Origin: Streptococcus uberis
Lineage (GTDB): Bacteria; Bacillota; Bacilli; Lactobacillales; Streptococcaceae
NCBI RefSeq assembly: GCF_900475595.1
Contig: NZ_LS483397.1
Span: forward strand, 281,001 to 345,000
Direction of reading: 5' to 3'
DNA length: 64,000 nucleotides
Shown: in pieces, positions 48,626 to 57,310 of the stretch
How the letters are laid out: every line of letters begins with the position of its first letter
Position numbering within the stretch: the stretch's first letter is position 1
Notes under the pieces: generated by a model
Seen by the model: the letters and a program-made list of their open reading frames with translations, nothing else
Told to the model about the DNA's origin: nothing
Databases searched by the model: none
Position numbers and translations under genes: made by a program

Positions 48626-51371
48626 TTATATTTTAGCTAAGCGACAAGTTATTAAATCAATGAATGATAACTCTCTCATTCTATTTGTAGGAGCTGGAAT
48701 CTCAGTAAATTCTGGGCTTCCAACTTGGGAAGGACTAATTAGTTCTTTTAAAGATGAGCTACAAATTTCAAAAAATGAAAAAAGTGCCAAAGATAATTTG
48801 AGAGTTGCACAATATTATTATGATACATTTGGTCAAAACCATTATATAAAAAAAATTGAGGATATGTTTTCTAAAGGTGAGACCCCATTACCGAATGAAT
48901 TACACAGGCAAATCGCTAAAATCAGACCAAAACACATTATTACAACAAATTATGATACATTACTTGAACAACAATTTGACCAAGAAATTTTTAAATACAA
49001 TGTAGTTGTTGAGGACAAAGATATTCCGTACACAGATTCGGAAAATTACCTATTAAAAATGCATGGAGATTTGAACAAAAAAAATTTTGTTCTTAAAGAG
49101 GATGATTACTTAGATTATCATTTGAACTTTCCGATGTTAATTACACTTATACAATCATTGATAATGAACAATACTTTATTGTTTGTCGGATATTCATTAG
49201 AAGATTCAACATTTAATTCAATATTTAGACTAATTCAAAATAGTTTTTCTTATGATGCCAAAATTGCCTATTTTTATACTACTTCCAAACCATCAAATAT
49301 TGTTAGAGAATATTATAGAAAAAAAGGTATATACATAATCTCAAATGAAAGTGATGAATTAAAAGATGAAGCAAGTAGAAAAGACATTGATTCTAGATAT
49401 TATTTAACACAGATATTTTTTAATGAAATTTTAGAAAATAATCAGGATAATATTATCAATAGTATAAGATTATGGGATAAGATATCGTTCCTGGATAAAA
49501 TGAATTTTGTTGAGATAAACGATATACATAAATATTCCAGACTTTCTAATAGAGCAATACATCTTGATGATAAATATAATTGGGTTAAAGAAAGTGAAAG
49601 TAATTTTGATATAACAAACATCGAACTGATAAACTTTGTTAAAGAAAAAACTCTTCTAAGGAGTTTCTTTAATATAAACTTACCAGACGAAAGACAAATA
49701 AGAAAAAATGATTTATTATTTGAACCATATCAACTTTACAAAGAAAAAAAATATAAACTTGCTAAAGTGAAATATAGGGAGATTGCTAATTTATCATTTC
49801 AACGAAAAGATTATATTAACTTTTTGATTTGTGAATTTAATTTTAATCACATACATGATTCCTGGGGTCCTGAAGAAAATGACTATCCAAATCCTATAAT
49901 ATCAGTTGAACTAGAACAATTGACTCAACAACTAATCGATTCTTTATCAGGAGATGATAAAAAAATAATTGAATATTTTAGAGATAATATTCTTAATATG
50001 CATTTTTTGTATAGTAAACTGGAGAAAATTAATGATTTGTTTGATAAAATTCGTGATGAAAATCAGAATTATAGAAATGGAGGACGTTCTTTCAATAATA
50101 ATCTAAATAAATCAGCATTTTTAATACGTAATCTACAACAATTCTTAGATTCAAATTGTTTATGTGTGGAGCAATACGCAATTTATAAATCAATAATAAA
50201 CAGATATCTTGAAATATTACTTCTAAGTTACGATAATGCTAATACCGTACCTAAAACTACTATGTTTGGTAATGAAACAACATCGTCTATTTTGAAGGAA
50301 ATAGATTTAGAAGATGTTAAAATTATTTTGCCTAATATTGATAAAAACAAAATTAAATATTACTTATCAAATTATTCTTTGAGTAGAATAAAAATATCTA
50401 AAGAGGCTAAAAGTTATATTTTTAAGCGTTTTGATACACTGGTTAATATGAATTTTTCTATGATTGATGATAATTTTCATGAATACAGACGAATCCTAAC
50501 TTTATTGTCAATGATTGACTATGATGAGTTAACAAGTTTAATAGAAGCTGTAGGAAAAATAAATGTAAATTATGAACTAAGCTCAGAAATAAGGGGGATA
50601 TTAAAAACAATAATTGAATACTCAGATTTGTTGACAGTAGAAGATAAGTTATCTCTTGAAGAAATTTTGATAAATCAAATATCGCTAATTGAAGAAAGTA
50701 ATCATTCCACTTTTTATTCACTATATGAGTTATATAAGATAATTTTAGATATGTGTAATACTGATGAAAAAAGAGAAATAAAAGTAGAAAAATTAGAAAT
50801 ACAGTTATTGAAAATAAAATATAATAAAATTGAATCGAGCAATATTTTTGCATTTCATTCATTATTCCTTCATTTTTTTAATTATCTATCTGAAGAAACA
50901 CAGAGTTTAGTATTGAAAATATTATCTACTTTTACAGAGGAGAATGTTAGTTCAGAATATTATCACAATATTATTGAAATTATGGACAAAAAAATATTTG
51001 ATTTCCCAAATTTAAGAAATTTTATTTATGATAGCTTGATTAATGAAATTAATAAAAAAAATCAGGTTAGAGGAATACAGATATTTCCAGATCCTTGGAA
51101 AAGATCAATTTCACAACTTTTTAATCTGTGGAGGAAAGGATACTTTAATGATAAAGAAATATTATCAGATATTGAAGCTGAAATTGAAGGTATCTTTCCT
51201 GAGGTTGATTGGGTTTGGTTTAACAATCACAGTGAAAAAGTTATTGAAAAATTATTAGAGGACCGTGAATTATCAAATATTAAAGAATATTTTGCCACGA
51301 CTATCGAAGAACAAAGAGAGTTGGATAATTATGTTGTTAAAACATATGATAAAAAAAGAATTAAAAAATAG
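48615..51371 (+). CDS. SIR2-domain protein, probable NAD+-depleting antiphage effector
   Basis: 918 aa. N-terminal SIR2 domain: LFVGAGISVNSGLPTW (near 23, NAD-binding), ITTNYDTLLEQQF (near 112), LKMHGDLN (near 149, catalytic His candidate) and LLFVGYSLEDSTFNSIFR (near 189). Residues about 280-918 form a long helical region ending with DPWKRSISQLFNLWRKGYF, resembling DUF4020-type C termini. Size and layout match defence-associated sirtuins (DSR), which hydrolyse NAD+ on phage sensing. ATG 48615 (AGGTG upstream) lies inside the end of the nuclease-like gene, so the two are translationally coupled. Very AT-rich coding. Confidence 0.85.
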   Translation: MDDDYILAKRQVIKSMNDNSLILFVGAGISVNSGLPTWEGLISSFKDELQISKNEKSAKDNLRVAQYYYDTFGQNHYIKKIEDMFSKGETPLPNELHRQIAKIRPKHIITTNYDTLLEQQFDQEIFKYNVVVEDKDIPYTDSENYLLKMHGDLNKKNFVLKEDDYLDYHLNFPMLITLIQSLIMNNTLLFVGYSLEDSTFNSIFRLIQNSFSYDAKIAYFYTTSKPSNIVREYYRKKGIYIISNESDELKDEASRKDIDSRYYLTQIFFNEILENNQDNIINSIRLWDKISFLDKMNFVEINDIHKYSRLSNRAIHLDDKYNWVKESESNFDITNIELINFVKEKTLLRSFFNINLPDERQIRKNDLLFEPYQLYKEKKYKLAKVKYREIANLSFQRKDYINFLICEFNFNHIHDSWGPEENDYPNPIISVELEQLTQQLIDSLSGDDKKIIEYFRDNILNMHFLYSKLEKINDLFDKIRDENQNYRNGGRSFNNNLNKSAFLIRNLQQFLDSNCLCVEQYAIYKSIINRYLEILLLSYDNANTVPKTTMFGNETTSSILKEIDLEDVKIILPNIDKNKIKYYLSNYSLSRIKISKEAKSYIFKRFDTLVNMNFSMIDDNFHEYRRILTLLSMIDYDELTSLIEAVGKINVNYELSSEIRGILKTIIEYSDLLTVEDKLSLEEILINQISLIEESNHSTFYSLYELYKIILDMCNTDEKREIKVEKLEIQLLKIKYNKIESSNIFAFHSLFLHFFNYLSEETQSLVLKILSTFTEENVSSEYYHNIIEIMDKKIFDFPNLRNFIYDSLINEINKKNQVRGIQIFPDPWKRSISQLFNLWRKGYFNDKEILSDIEAEIEGIFPEVDWVWFNNHSEKVIEKLLEDRELSNIKEYFATTIEEQRELDNYVVKTYDKKRIKK

Positions 51372-51544
51372 TATAAAATTGGATAAACTTTTTGTTTCTT
51401 TATTTTATAAGCTCCAAAATAATTTTGATACCTTTTTGATACCGTAATGTATAATTTATTTGTGTATAAGTGAAAGATTTTACTATTTTATTATTAATAA
51501 ATACTGTTAATACAGATATTTGTGTACAAGTGAGAATATTAACC
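51372..51544. other. Right end of element 1
   Basis: No gene. Contains TTATTTTATAAGCTCC (also near the right end of element 2 at about 57123-57136) and the arm repeat at 51423-51445, which matches the left arm at 42766. Confidence 0.5.
51423..51445. repeat. Right arm repeat of element 1
   Basis: TTTTGATACC-TTTTTGATACCGT, one T shorter than 42766-42789. Probable integrase arm site about 100 bp inside attR. Confidence 0.5.
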
Positions 51545-51600
51545 AAAAACCAGGTCTTAAAAAAGCCCGCAAAGCATCACAATTCTCAAAACGTTAATAT
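51545..51600 (+). repeat. Middle att site (element 1 right, element 2 left)
   Basis: 56 bp identical to the rpsI 3' end at 42639-42694, including CAAAACGTTAATAT. It separates two tandem insertions. Confidence 0.93.
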
Positions 51601-52136
51601 ACTGTTATATCAACATTTGGAAACACTTCATGGTTCACACTATGGGGTGTTTTTTTTGTATTACTTCCTAAAGTGTGACGAAATTGACCTAGCTGTTGTG
51701 ACTTTAGTCGCTTACAGATAAGACTGTAAAGGAAACGAAGTTTTAGTGATTCAATACGGATGTATTGTATTAGAAATTTTTTTAAAATTAATATCATGTG
51801 AGTTTTATATGTGAATCTAAAGATCAAAAATGCTATACTATACTCAATGAAAATTAGAGAAAATGTCACTTTCAAAATGGATATAAGAATAAAGTGTAAT
51901 TTATAGATGTGAGTCTGGCTTTGCTTTTGACAACTTTGAAGTGTCATTTAAAAAAAGTCACTTAAAGTTTATAACTTGCCGAGTTATTAGAAAACATCAA
52001 CCAAGTACATCCCTAAGTGTAGGAAGTTGCAACTCAAAATGGTTGAGGTATTTGTTCACAATTTTATTAATCCAATGATTGTAAGAAACGTTTAGGAAGG
52101 GATACGCTTTTTTGAATAGATGAGATAGGAGAGAGT
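51601..52136. other. Gene-free left end of element 2
   Basis: Contains the terminator at 51622-51657 and ATATACTGTTATATCAACATTT, a weak match to the start of element 1 beyond attL, suggesting common ancestry with loss of the integrase. At about 51834-51858 ATACTCAATGAAAAT resembles the first bases of streptococcal BOX elements, but the rest does not match. No ORF with support. Confidence 0.45.
51622..51657 (+). terminator. Element-2 terminator next to the att site
   Basis: 12-bp stem AACACTTCATGG (51622-51633) / CTATGGGGTGTT (51640-51651) with G-T pairs, then eight T. Same position relative to att as the terminator in element 1. Confidence 0.8.
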
Positions 52137-52463
52137 ATGGGAGAAGTTAAAAGTGATGCTGGTATAGCAGGGGATATCGCAAATTCAATACAAGCCGGTG
52201 TTAATGGTATTTCTGACGCAGGAACAGTATCAAAAGATGGAACCAGTCACTATCAAGGTAATACCAAAGCATCGTCTTATATAGATAAAGAGAATCAATA
52301 CAGTATTGACTTATCATCAACAGTTACACAACTGATTGCTAGCATAAATAATATCCATAGTGACTTTGAGGCAATGGATGTTAAAATCAGTAATGAAATA
52401 TCGAGCAATACTAACTCAACTAAGAAGTCGACAACTCCTAGACCTCATTTATTTCCAAGATAG
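52137..52463 (+). CDS. WXG100-like type VII secretion partner protein (TIGR04197-like)
   Basis: 108 aa, helical, no signal peptide. Begins GEVKSDAGIAGDIANSIQAGVNGI, ends TPRPHLFPR. Its size and its place just before a DUF3958-like protein and an LXG toxin match the small targeting partners needed for T7SS export of LXG effectors. TAGGAGAGAG precedes ATG 52137. First gene of the toxin operon. Confidence 0.65.
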   Translation: MGEVKSDAGIAGDIANSIQAGVNGISDAGTVSKDGTSHYQGNTKASSYIDKENQYSIDLSSTVTQLIASINNIHSDFEAMDVKISNEISSNTNSTKKSTTPRPHLFPR

Positions 52464-52471
52464 GAAGAATC

Positions 52472-52840
52472 ATGACGAAAATGACCTTAGACGAGTTGGA
52501 AGAAAAGAAAAAGTCACTCCAAGTTCAATTAGAAATTATTCAAGATAGAAGACGACAGTTGAGAGAATCTCAAGTTGAAACACAAGGGATACAAGTAGAA
52601 ATCCTACAAAGTATGCGTCAATCTGAGTATTATATAAGTACTGAAAATGAAATGTCTACTCATCAAGATATATCTAAAGAGATAAGTCATCATTATCAGT
52701 TGATTGACGATTATTACGACCAACAATTTCAAAAATTGAAAAATGAAGAGGATCAGACTTTGGACTCAATTGACGATTTAACACGTGAGCAACAAAAACG
52801 ATATTATCAGGAAGATGGAGGGCTAACTGACAATGGTTAA
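52472..52840 (+). CDS. Coiled-coil T7SS accessory protein (DUF3958-like)
   Basis: 122 aa, almost entirely charged coiled coil (LDELEEKKKSLQVQLEIIQD...). Such second partner proteins bind the LXG domain together with the WXG-like protein. 8 bp after the first gene, and its stop overlaps the toxin start (ATGGTTAA). Confidence 0.65.
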   Translation: MTKMTLDELEEKKKSLQVQLEIIQDRRRQLRESQVETQGIQVEILQSMRQSEYYISTENEMSTHQDISKEISHHYQLIDDYYDQQFQKLKNEEDQTLDSIDDLTREQQKRYYQEDGGLTDNG

Positions 52841-54593
52841 AGTGGATACCGGAACAATGGCTAGTCAAGTTTCCTCGGTCACAACTGTCATGGCAAACCG
52901 TGCAATAGGTTTACAAACAGCAAAATCTGCATTATCTGCCTTTGGTTCAACAGATGCATTGACTGGTTCAGCCTATTCAAGTGCTAAAAACTATTCAACA
53001 AGTGTTATCATTCCGTTAATTGATGGGATGACACTTTTATCAGATAGTTTAGAAGTTAGTGTGACTCAATGTCAAACACTTTATGATGAGATTTGTGATG
53101 GTGAAAGTCTAGATTCGGATGTACTAGAAGCAAAAATTGCATCAGATAAACAGACCTTATCATTAGTGAGAGAATTAAAAAAACACTTAAAAAAGCAATC
53201 TGCTACCCTATCAAAAGCATTTGATGGTGTTGAAGATAGTCTTGAAGTTGCCATCAAATCCAATCAGAAAAAATTAGATAATCTCATGAGATTTGATGGA
53301 GAATCGGTATCTGCTTTTAGTGATATGAAGGAGTTGAATACTGCCGTTAAAAATGGTTTAGGGACTGTTCAATCGGATATCTCAGCCTTTAAATCAGGTA
53401 CAAGTCTCCCAGTATACACTGAAGACCAGTTGCCTTGGCAAAAAACGATTAAAGAACAGGAAGAAATCATTTATTCTAAAACTGTTGATGCTTATGTTGA
53501 TATAGAGTTGAAGGATATGCCCAAAGCTGAAAAGGAAGCTATCCGTAAAGAACTAAAAGGTGATGTCAAATCATTAGGGGACGATGGTTGGACCTTAAGA
53601 GCTCTTAACAAAGGCTACCTGAGACAAGGAAAGAAACAAGAAGCAACAATCAAATCCTTGGATGATGCTCAAAGTCACTATAAGGATGCTCATATTGTCG
53701 GTTCAGAGACTTTCACATCTATGACAAAAGAAGCTTATAAGAATTCGAAAGAAGGACAAAAAGCAACCATAGTCATGCTTACAACAGTACTTGGTGGTGT
53801 CGTGGATAAAAACAACTTCCTTCAATTGGAAAAGGTTAAGTTCAATGATAAGAATCAGAAAGCAAACTACACCTTTACCAAAGACATTAATCAAGCGATA
53901 GCCTTTGATAATGCATTTGCTTCAATTGTTCAAGAGGCTTATCCAAAAGGCTTGCCTACTAGTGCAAAACCAGGAACGGCAGACTATAATTTAGCCCAAA
54001 AGACGCATCAATTCAGATATTATTTAGACAAACAAAATAACGACGCCCTAAGAGCAAGTTACCCTAAGGAAAAAAATGACTTAGAGCGCATAAAATCTTA
54101 TAATAAAGATGAAAAAGCAGAGAATCACTTTAAAGGTGAAAAGGCAAGATTGCATAACAAATATCAAGGCTCACCAGAAAATTTTAAAAAGACATTTCCT
54201 TCCGTAGAGGATCAAAATGTAAAATACGTTACTTCTGAAAACGGGTTCCATAGTGAGTTTATTGTAGATAAAAACAATCATTTAGTTAGCCAGTGGAATG
54301 CTTATGGTGAACCGGATGAAAATGGACATTTCAAATCTTCTCCGCCTAAAAATGGCTTCACCCATGATCAGGAAAGTCAAATCGTTAATGGGAATAGTGT
54401 TAACTTTTCAGAGGATGCGGATACTTTACATTCGGAATATGATTCAAACCCAGTAAAAATGTACGATTCTGAAATTAGAGCAAATGTTGAAAAATGGAAA
54501 AGTCCTGTCACAGGAAATCGTAATAGAAATCTAGAAGATTATTTTGATGTTAATAAATCAGAGGAAGGGGCAAATAGAAGGATAAATGAGTAG
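52833..54593 (+). CDS. LXG-domain polymorphic toxin, T7SS effector
   Basis: 586 aa. Residues 1-200 form the helical LXG export domain (MVKVDTGTMASQVSSVTTVM onward). Residues 370-586 form the variable tip: IAFDNAFASIVQEAYPKGLP, ENGFHSEFIVDKNNHLVSQWNAYGE and a C-terminal part that differs between duplicated copies. No catalytic motif was recognised; the tip may belong to a DUF3114-like group. Its 3' end overlaps the immunity gene by 8 bp. Part of the tip (53904-54405) is duplicated downstream. Confidence 0.8.
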   Translation: MVKVDTGTMASQVSSVTTVMANRAIGLQTAKSALSAFGSTDALTGSAYSSAKNYSTSVIIPLIDGMTLLSDSLEVSVTQCQTLYDEICDGESLDSDVLEAKIASDKQTLSLVRELKKHLKKQSATLSKAFDGVEDSLEVAIKSNQKKLDNLMRFDGESVSAFSDMKELNTAVKNGLGTVQSDISAFKSGTSLPVYTEDQLPWQKTIKEQEEIIYSKTVDAYVDIELKDMPKAEKEAIRKELKGDVKSLGDDGWTLRALNKGYLRQGKKQEATIKSLDDAQSHYKDAHIVGSETFTSMTKEAYKNSKEGQKATIVMLTTVLGGVVDKNNFLQLEKVKFNDKNQKANYTFTKDINQAIAFDNAFASIVQEAYPKGLPTSAKPGTADYNLAQKTHQFRYYLDKQNNDALRASYPKEKNDLERIKSYNKDEKAENHFKGEKARLHNKYQGSPENFKKTFPSVEDQNVKYVTSENGFHSEFIVDKNNHLVSQWNAYGEPDENGHFKSSPPKNGFTHDQESQIVNGNSVNFSEDADTLHSEYDSNPVKMYDSEIRANVEKWKSPVTGNRNRNLEDYFDVNKSEEGANRRINE

Positions 54594-55074
54594 AATAAAA
54601 AGATACGGGTTATTAATTGGACTGTTTCTTATAATTAATGTTGGAATTATAGGTTGTAATATGCAAAAGAAGATTAGTGTTGAAAAAATTCATGATGAAA
54701 TATCATTTTCAAAAACAAATGAAACTGAACTGGTACAAAAATATGGAAAACCGGATACTATAGTAAATAAACCTAAATTAGTTAATGAAAGATATTTTTG
54801 TATTGGTAAAGATTCAAAAAGTATTATGAACAAAATTCAGAGTGGTAGTAAATTCGAGGAGACACTATCAATTGATACGAAAAAAATAGATAGACTTCTT
54901 GATAAGACAGAGGATGCTCCTTTTGATAAATACTATCAATATGATAATGTATCAGGACTGAAATATGTTAGATTCTATATTAGCAAAAATAAGGTTTACG
55001 ATTATGAGTTTGGTGAAATTGTAGACAAAGAAAAGGCTAAGAAAGATAGATATCTCAGTCAAATAATGGATTAA
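54586..55074 (+). CDS. Immunity lipoprotein 1 for the LXG toxin
   Basis: 162 aa. Signal peptide with lipobox GIIGC (Cys near 24), so it faces outside the membrane, where a T7SS toxin arrives. The family pattern I(S/I)F(S/G)KTN..EL...(Y/F)GKP(D/N) and C-terminal Y(Y/I)...V...FGEIVD..KA.KD.YL is shared by three more copies downstream (DUF4947-like). Overlaps the toxin 3' end, the standard cognate position. Confidence 0.75.
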   Translation: MSRIKRYGLLIGLFLIINVGIIGCNMQKKISVEKIHDEISFSKTNETELVQKYGKPDTIVNKPKLVNERYFCIGKDSKSIMNKIQSGSKFEETLSIDTKKIDRLLDKTEDAPFDKYYQYDNVSGLKYVRFYISKNKVYDYEFGEIVDKEKAKKDRYLSQIMD

Positions 55075-55104
55075 AATCAGTTTACAAAACTGATTTTTCT
55101 TTTT
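55073..55104 (+). terminator. Terminator after immunity 1
   Basis: 11-bp stem AAAATCAGTTT-ACA-AAACTGATTTT then CTTTTT. The duplicated toxin tip begins right at its T-tract. Confidence 0.85.
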
Positions 55105-55773
55105 GATAATGCATTTGCTTCAATTGTTCAAGAGGTTTATCCAAAAGGCTTGCCAACTAGTGCAAATCCAGGAACACCAGACAATAATTTAGCTCAAAAG
55201 ACGCATCAATTCAGATATTATTTAGACAAACAAAATAACGACGCCCTAAGAGCTAGTTACCTTAAGGAAAAAATGACTTAGAGCGAATAAAAGCTTATAA
55301 TAGAGATGAAAAAGCAGAGAATCACTTTAAAGGTGAAAAGGCTGCTCTACATAATAAGTATAAAGGCCCACCAGAAAACTTTAAAAAGACATATCCTTCC
55401 GTAGTGACCAAATGTAAAATACGTTACTTCTGAAAGTGGGTTCCATAGTGAGTTTATTGTGGATAAAAACAATCACTTAGTTAGCCAGTGGAATGCTTAT
55501 GGTGAACCGGATGAAAATGGACATTTCAAATCTTCTCCGCCTAAAAACGGCTTCACCCATGATCAGGAAAGTCAAATCGTTAATGGGAATAGTGTTAACT
55601 ATGCAGAGAAGGATGGAAGAAAACATTATAAAATTGACTCAGATTCAGTAAATAAATATGATTTTAATATTAGAAAAGTCATAATGAAAAACTGGGATAA
55701 TCCTTCAAATGACAGTCGATCTGAAAAATATTTTCTACAGAGAAGTCTGAAAGTTATGCTAATTCTAAATTAG
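55102..55773 (+). pseudogene. Duplicated toxin tip (orphan C-terminal module), frameshifted
   Basis: 55102-55600 is about 90% identical to 53904-54405 inside the toxin, then diverges (YAEKDGRKHYKIDSDSVNKY). It has no LXG domain and starts mid-domain. Frame breaks: one A lost near 55275 (AAGGAAAAAATGAC), a deletion near 55405 (CCGTAGTGACCAAATG) and one near 55735. Typical orphan tip module of polymorphic toxins. Confidence 0.8.
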
Positions 55774-55782
55774 AGGTTCAGA

Positions 55783-56240
55783 ATGAAAAAAATAAATTAA
55801 TATTGATTTTTGTATCATTAATATTTATGCTGACACAATCTGCTTGTGTTCATAAAGAAACATTAACAACAGTTATACATGATCGTATTATTTTTGGGAA
55901 AACTAACACCAAAGAATTGGAAAATCAGTTTGGTAAGCCAAATGAGGTTGTTCATTCACTTAATAAAGTTAACCGAAAATTTGAAGCTGATAATTCAAAA
56001 GAAGGCTCAACAAATGACCTATTAGATGAATATACTAATTATTTTACTACTTTAAAGTATGCTAAAGGAACTCATAATGGTATCTATGAAGCTTATTATG
56101 AATATCAAAATAAGGATTATGGACTGGAATATGTTAGATTTTTTATAATAGATAATAAAGTTGAATATGCAATGTATGGTGATATTGTAGACGAAAAAAG
56201 TGCATCTAAAGATCCGTACTTAAAAAAGCACTCTCATTAA
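55783..56240 (+). pseudogene. Immunity lipoprotein 2, start region frameshifted
   Basis: From 55803 the frame reads IFVSLIFMLTQSACVHKE with lipobox TQSAC, then the immunity-family pattern (IIFGKTNTKELENQFGKPNEV, ending DIVDEKSASKDPYLKK). The ATG with AGAGG upstream is at 55783 but its frame stops after MKKIN; adding one A to AAATTAA gives MKKIKLILIFVSLIF. So one A is missing, or translation starts at TTG 55803. Confidence 0.6.
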
Positions 56241-56245
56241 GTAAA

Positions 56246-56323
56246 GAATAGGAAACCTGCTGATAATAGGAAATTAGGTTATTTTAATATAACTAAAGCA
56301 GAAGAAGAGTTAAAAGAAGAATA
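56246..56323 (+). pseudogene. Third toxin-tail fragment
   Basis: 26 codons reading NRKPADNRKLGYFNITKAEE then ELKEE-stop parallel the toxin C terminus (GNRNRNLEDYFDVNKSEEGA). It precedes immunity remnant 3 exactly as the toxin precedes immunity 1. Confidence 0.45.
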
Positions 56324-56368
56324 ATTGAATAAAATAAAAAAATAATAATTGAATAAAATAAAAAAATA
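56321..56368 (+). repeat. 24-bp perfect tandem duplication
   Basis: ATAATTGAATAAAATAAAA followed by AAATA occurs twice in direct succession (56321-56344, 56345-56368). It spans the stop of the toxin fragment and the TTG start of immunity remnant 3. Confidence 0.75.
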
Positions 56369-56523
56369 ATAATTATCTTTTGTTTGTTACTAACCTTGAG
56401 CTAGTAGCATGTAAAACTCATAAAAATATCACATTATCTTCAATAAGTAATTCAATAATTTTTGGAAAGACAACATCTGATGAACTTGCTAGATTTTTTG
56501 GAGAACCAAATATAATAGAGTGA
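56348..56523 (+). pseudogene. Immunity remnant 3
   Basis: TTGAATAAAATAAAAAAA.. with frame changes reads LNKIKK-IIIIFCLLLTLS, then VACKTHKNITLSSISNSIIF and GKTTSDELARFFGEPNIIE-stop. Lipobox and the KTTxxEL...FGEP pattern match the family, but the gene is shifted near 56363 and 56400 and truncated at about 50 residues. Confidence 0.6.
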
Positions 56524-56567
56524 AGCAAGACTACTGTGAATGAAAAAAGGAATAAACGATTAAATCA

Positions 56568-57065
56568 ATGAAAAATAGTAATTATATAGAAAAATTAAAC
56601 CATCAAACTTTACCTATTACTATTATTTTATTATTACTACTATTTTTATTAGGGCGATGTAGTTTGAAAAACAATCAATTAAGTTTAGAAAGTATTCAAA
56701 AAAATATTGTTCTTGATAAAACAACTGATTCTGATTTGGTAGAATATTATGGTCAACCTGATCTAATTGAAAAAAACAAAAATAAAGTTAAGCAAGAGTA
56801 TCATTATTGGGAAAATCAAGAATCTGGAACCGATTATTTATTAGAAATGGATACAAATTATTGGGATGATTTAAAATCGAGTGAAAATATTGAGGAAGCC
56901 CACTATCCTGATAGTTATTATAGATATGAAAATAATCAAGTTGGATTAGAAAATATAACATTTTATATGAAGGAAAACAAAGTTTATTATTTACATTTTG
57001 GTAAAATAATAGATAGAAATGAAGCTAAAAAAGATAAATATCTCAGTCAAATTATAGATAAATAA
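56568..57065 (+). CDS. Immunity lipoprotein 4
   Basis: 165 aa, intact. Signal segment TIILLLLLFLLGRC gives a lipobox (Cys near 38), followed by IVLDKTTDSDLVEYYGQPDLI and a C terminus FGKIIDRNEAKKDKYLSQIIDK close to immunity 1. No toxin tip precedes it, so it is an orphan immunity gene that could protect against rival toxins. Confidence 0.65.
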   Translation: MKNSNYIEKLNHQTLPITIILLLLLFLLGRCSLKNNQLSLESIQKNIVLDKTTDSDLVEYYGQPDLIEKNKNKVKQEYHYWENQESGTDYLLEMDTNYWDDLKSSENIEEAHYPDSYYRYENNQVGLENITFYMKENKVYYLHFGKIIDRNEAKKDKYLSQIIDK

Positions 57066-57232
57066 TATGAGGTTGTGATTATATAATAATTTGTTACTTG
57101 TATAATAGTAATAAAATTCTTCATTTTATAAGCTCCGAAAACGAATTTTTTGATAACCTTTTAATAACACCTCCGCTACCATATTGTAATACATAGTACA
57201 CTATATCACACTATATATTACAGTTATCAGAG
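57066..57232. other. Right end of element 2
   Basis: No gene. TTTTATAAGCTCCGAAAA and TTTTTTGATAACCTTTTAATAAC match, imperfectly, the right end of element 1 (51405-51443). Several ATATTACAGT/ACACTATAT repeats follow. Confidence 0.45.
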
Positions 57233-57285
57233 AAAACCAGGTCTTAAAAAAGCTCGCAAAGCATCACAATTCTCAAAACGTTAAT
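57233..57285 (+). repeat. attR of the tandem array
   Basis: 53 bp matching the rpsI 3' end with one substitution (AGCTCGC instead of AGCCCGC). It is followed by the native rpsI terminator, so this is the displaced original chromosomal half-site. Confidence 0.92.
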
Positions 57286-57310
57286 TTGTTTGGATTTATA
57301 TGCAATATAC

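Noticed and set aside
42691..51544. Integrative conjugative element
   Set aside because: No relaxase, coupling protein, VirB4-like ATPase or oriT-like region is visible in element 1; the gene content fits a satellite or island instead.
51834..51858. BOX element
   Set aside because: Only about 20 bp resemble the start of boxA; no boxB or boxC structure follows.
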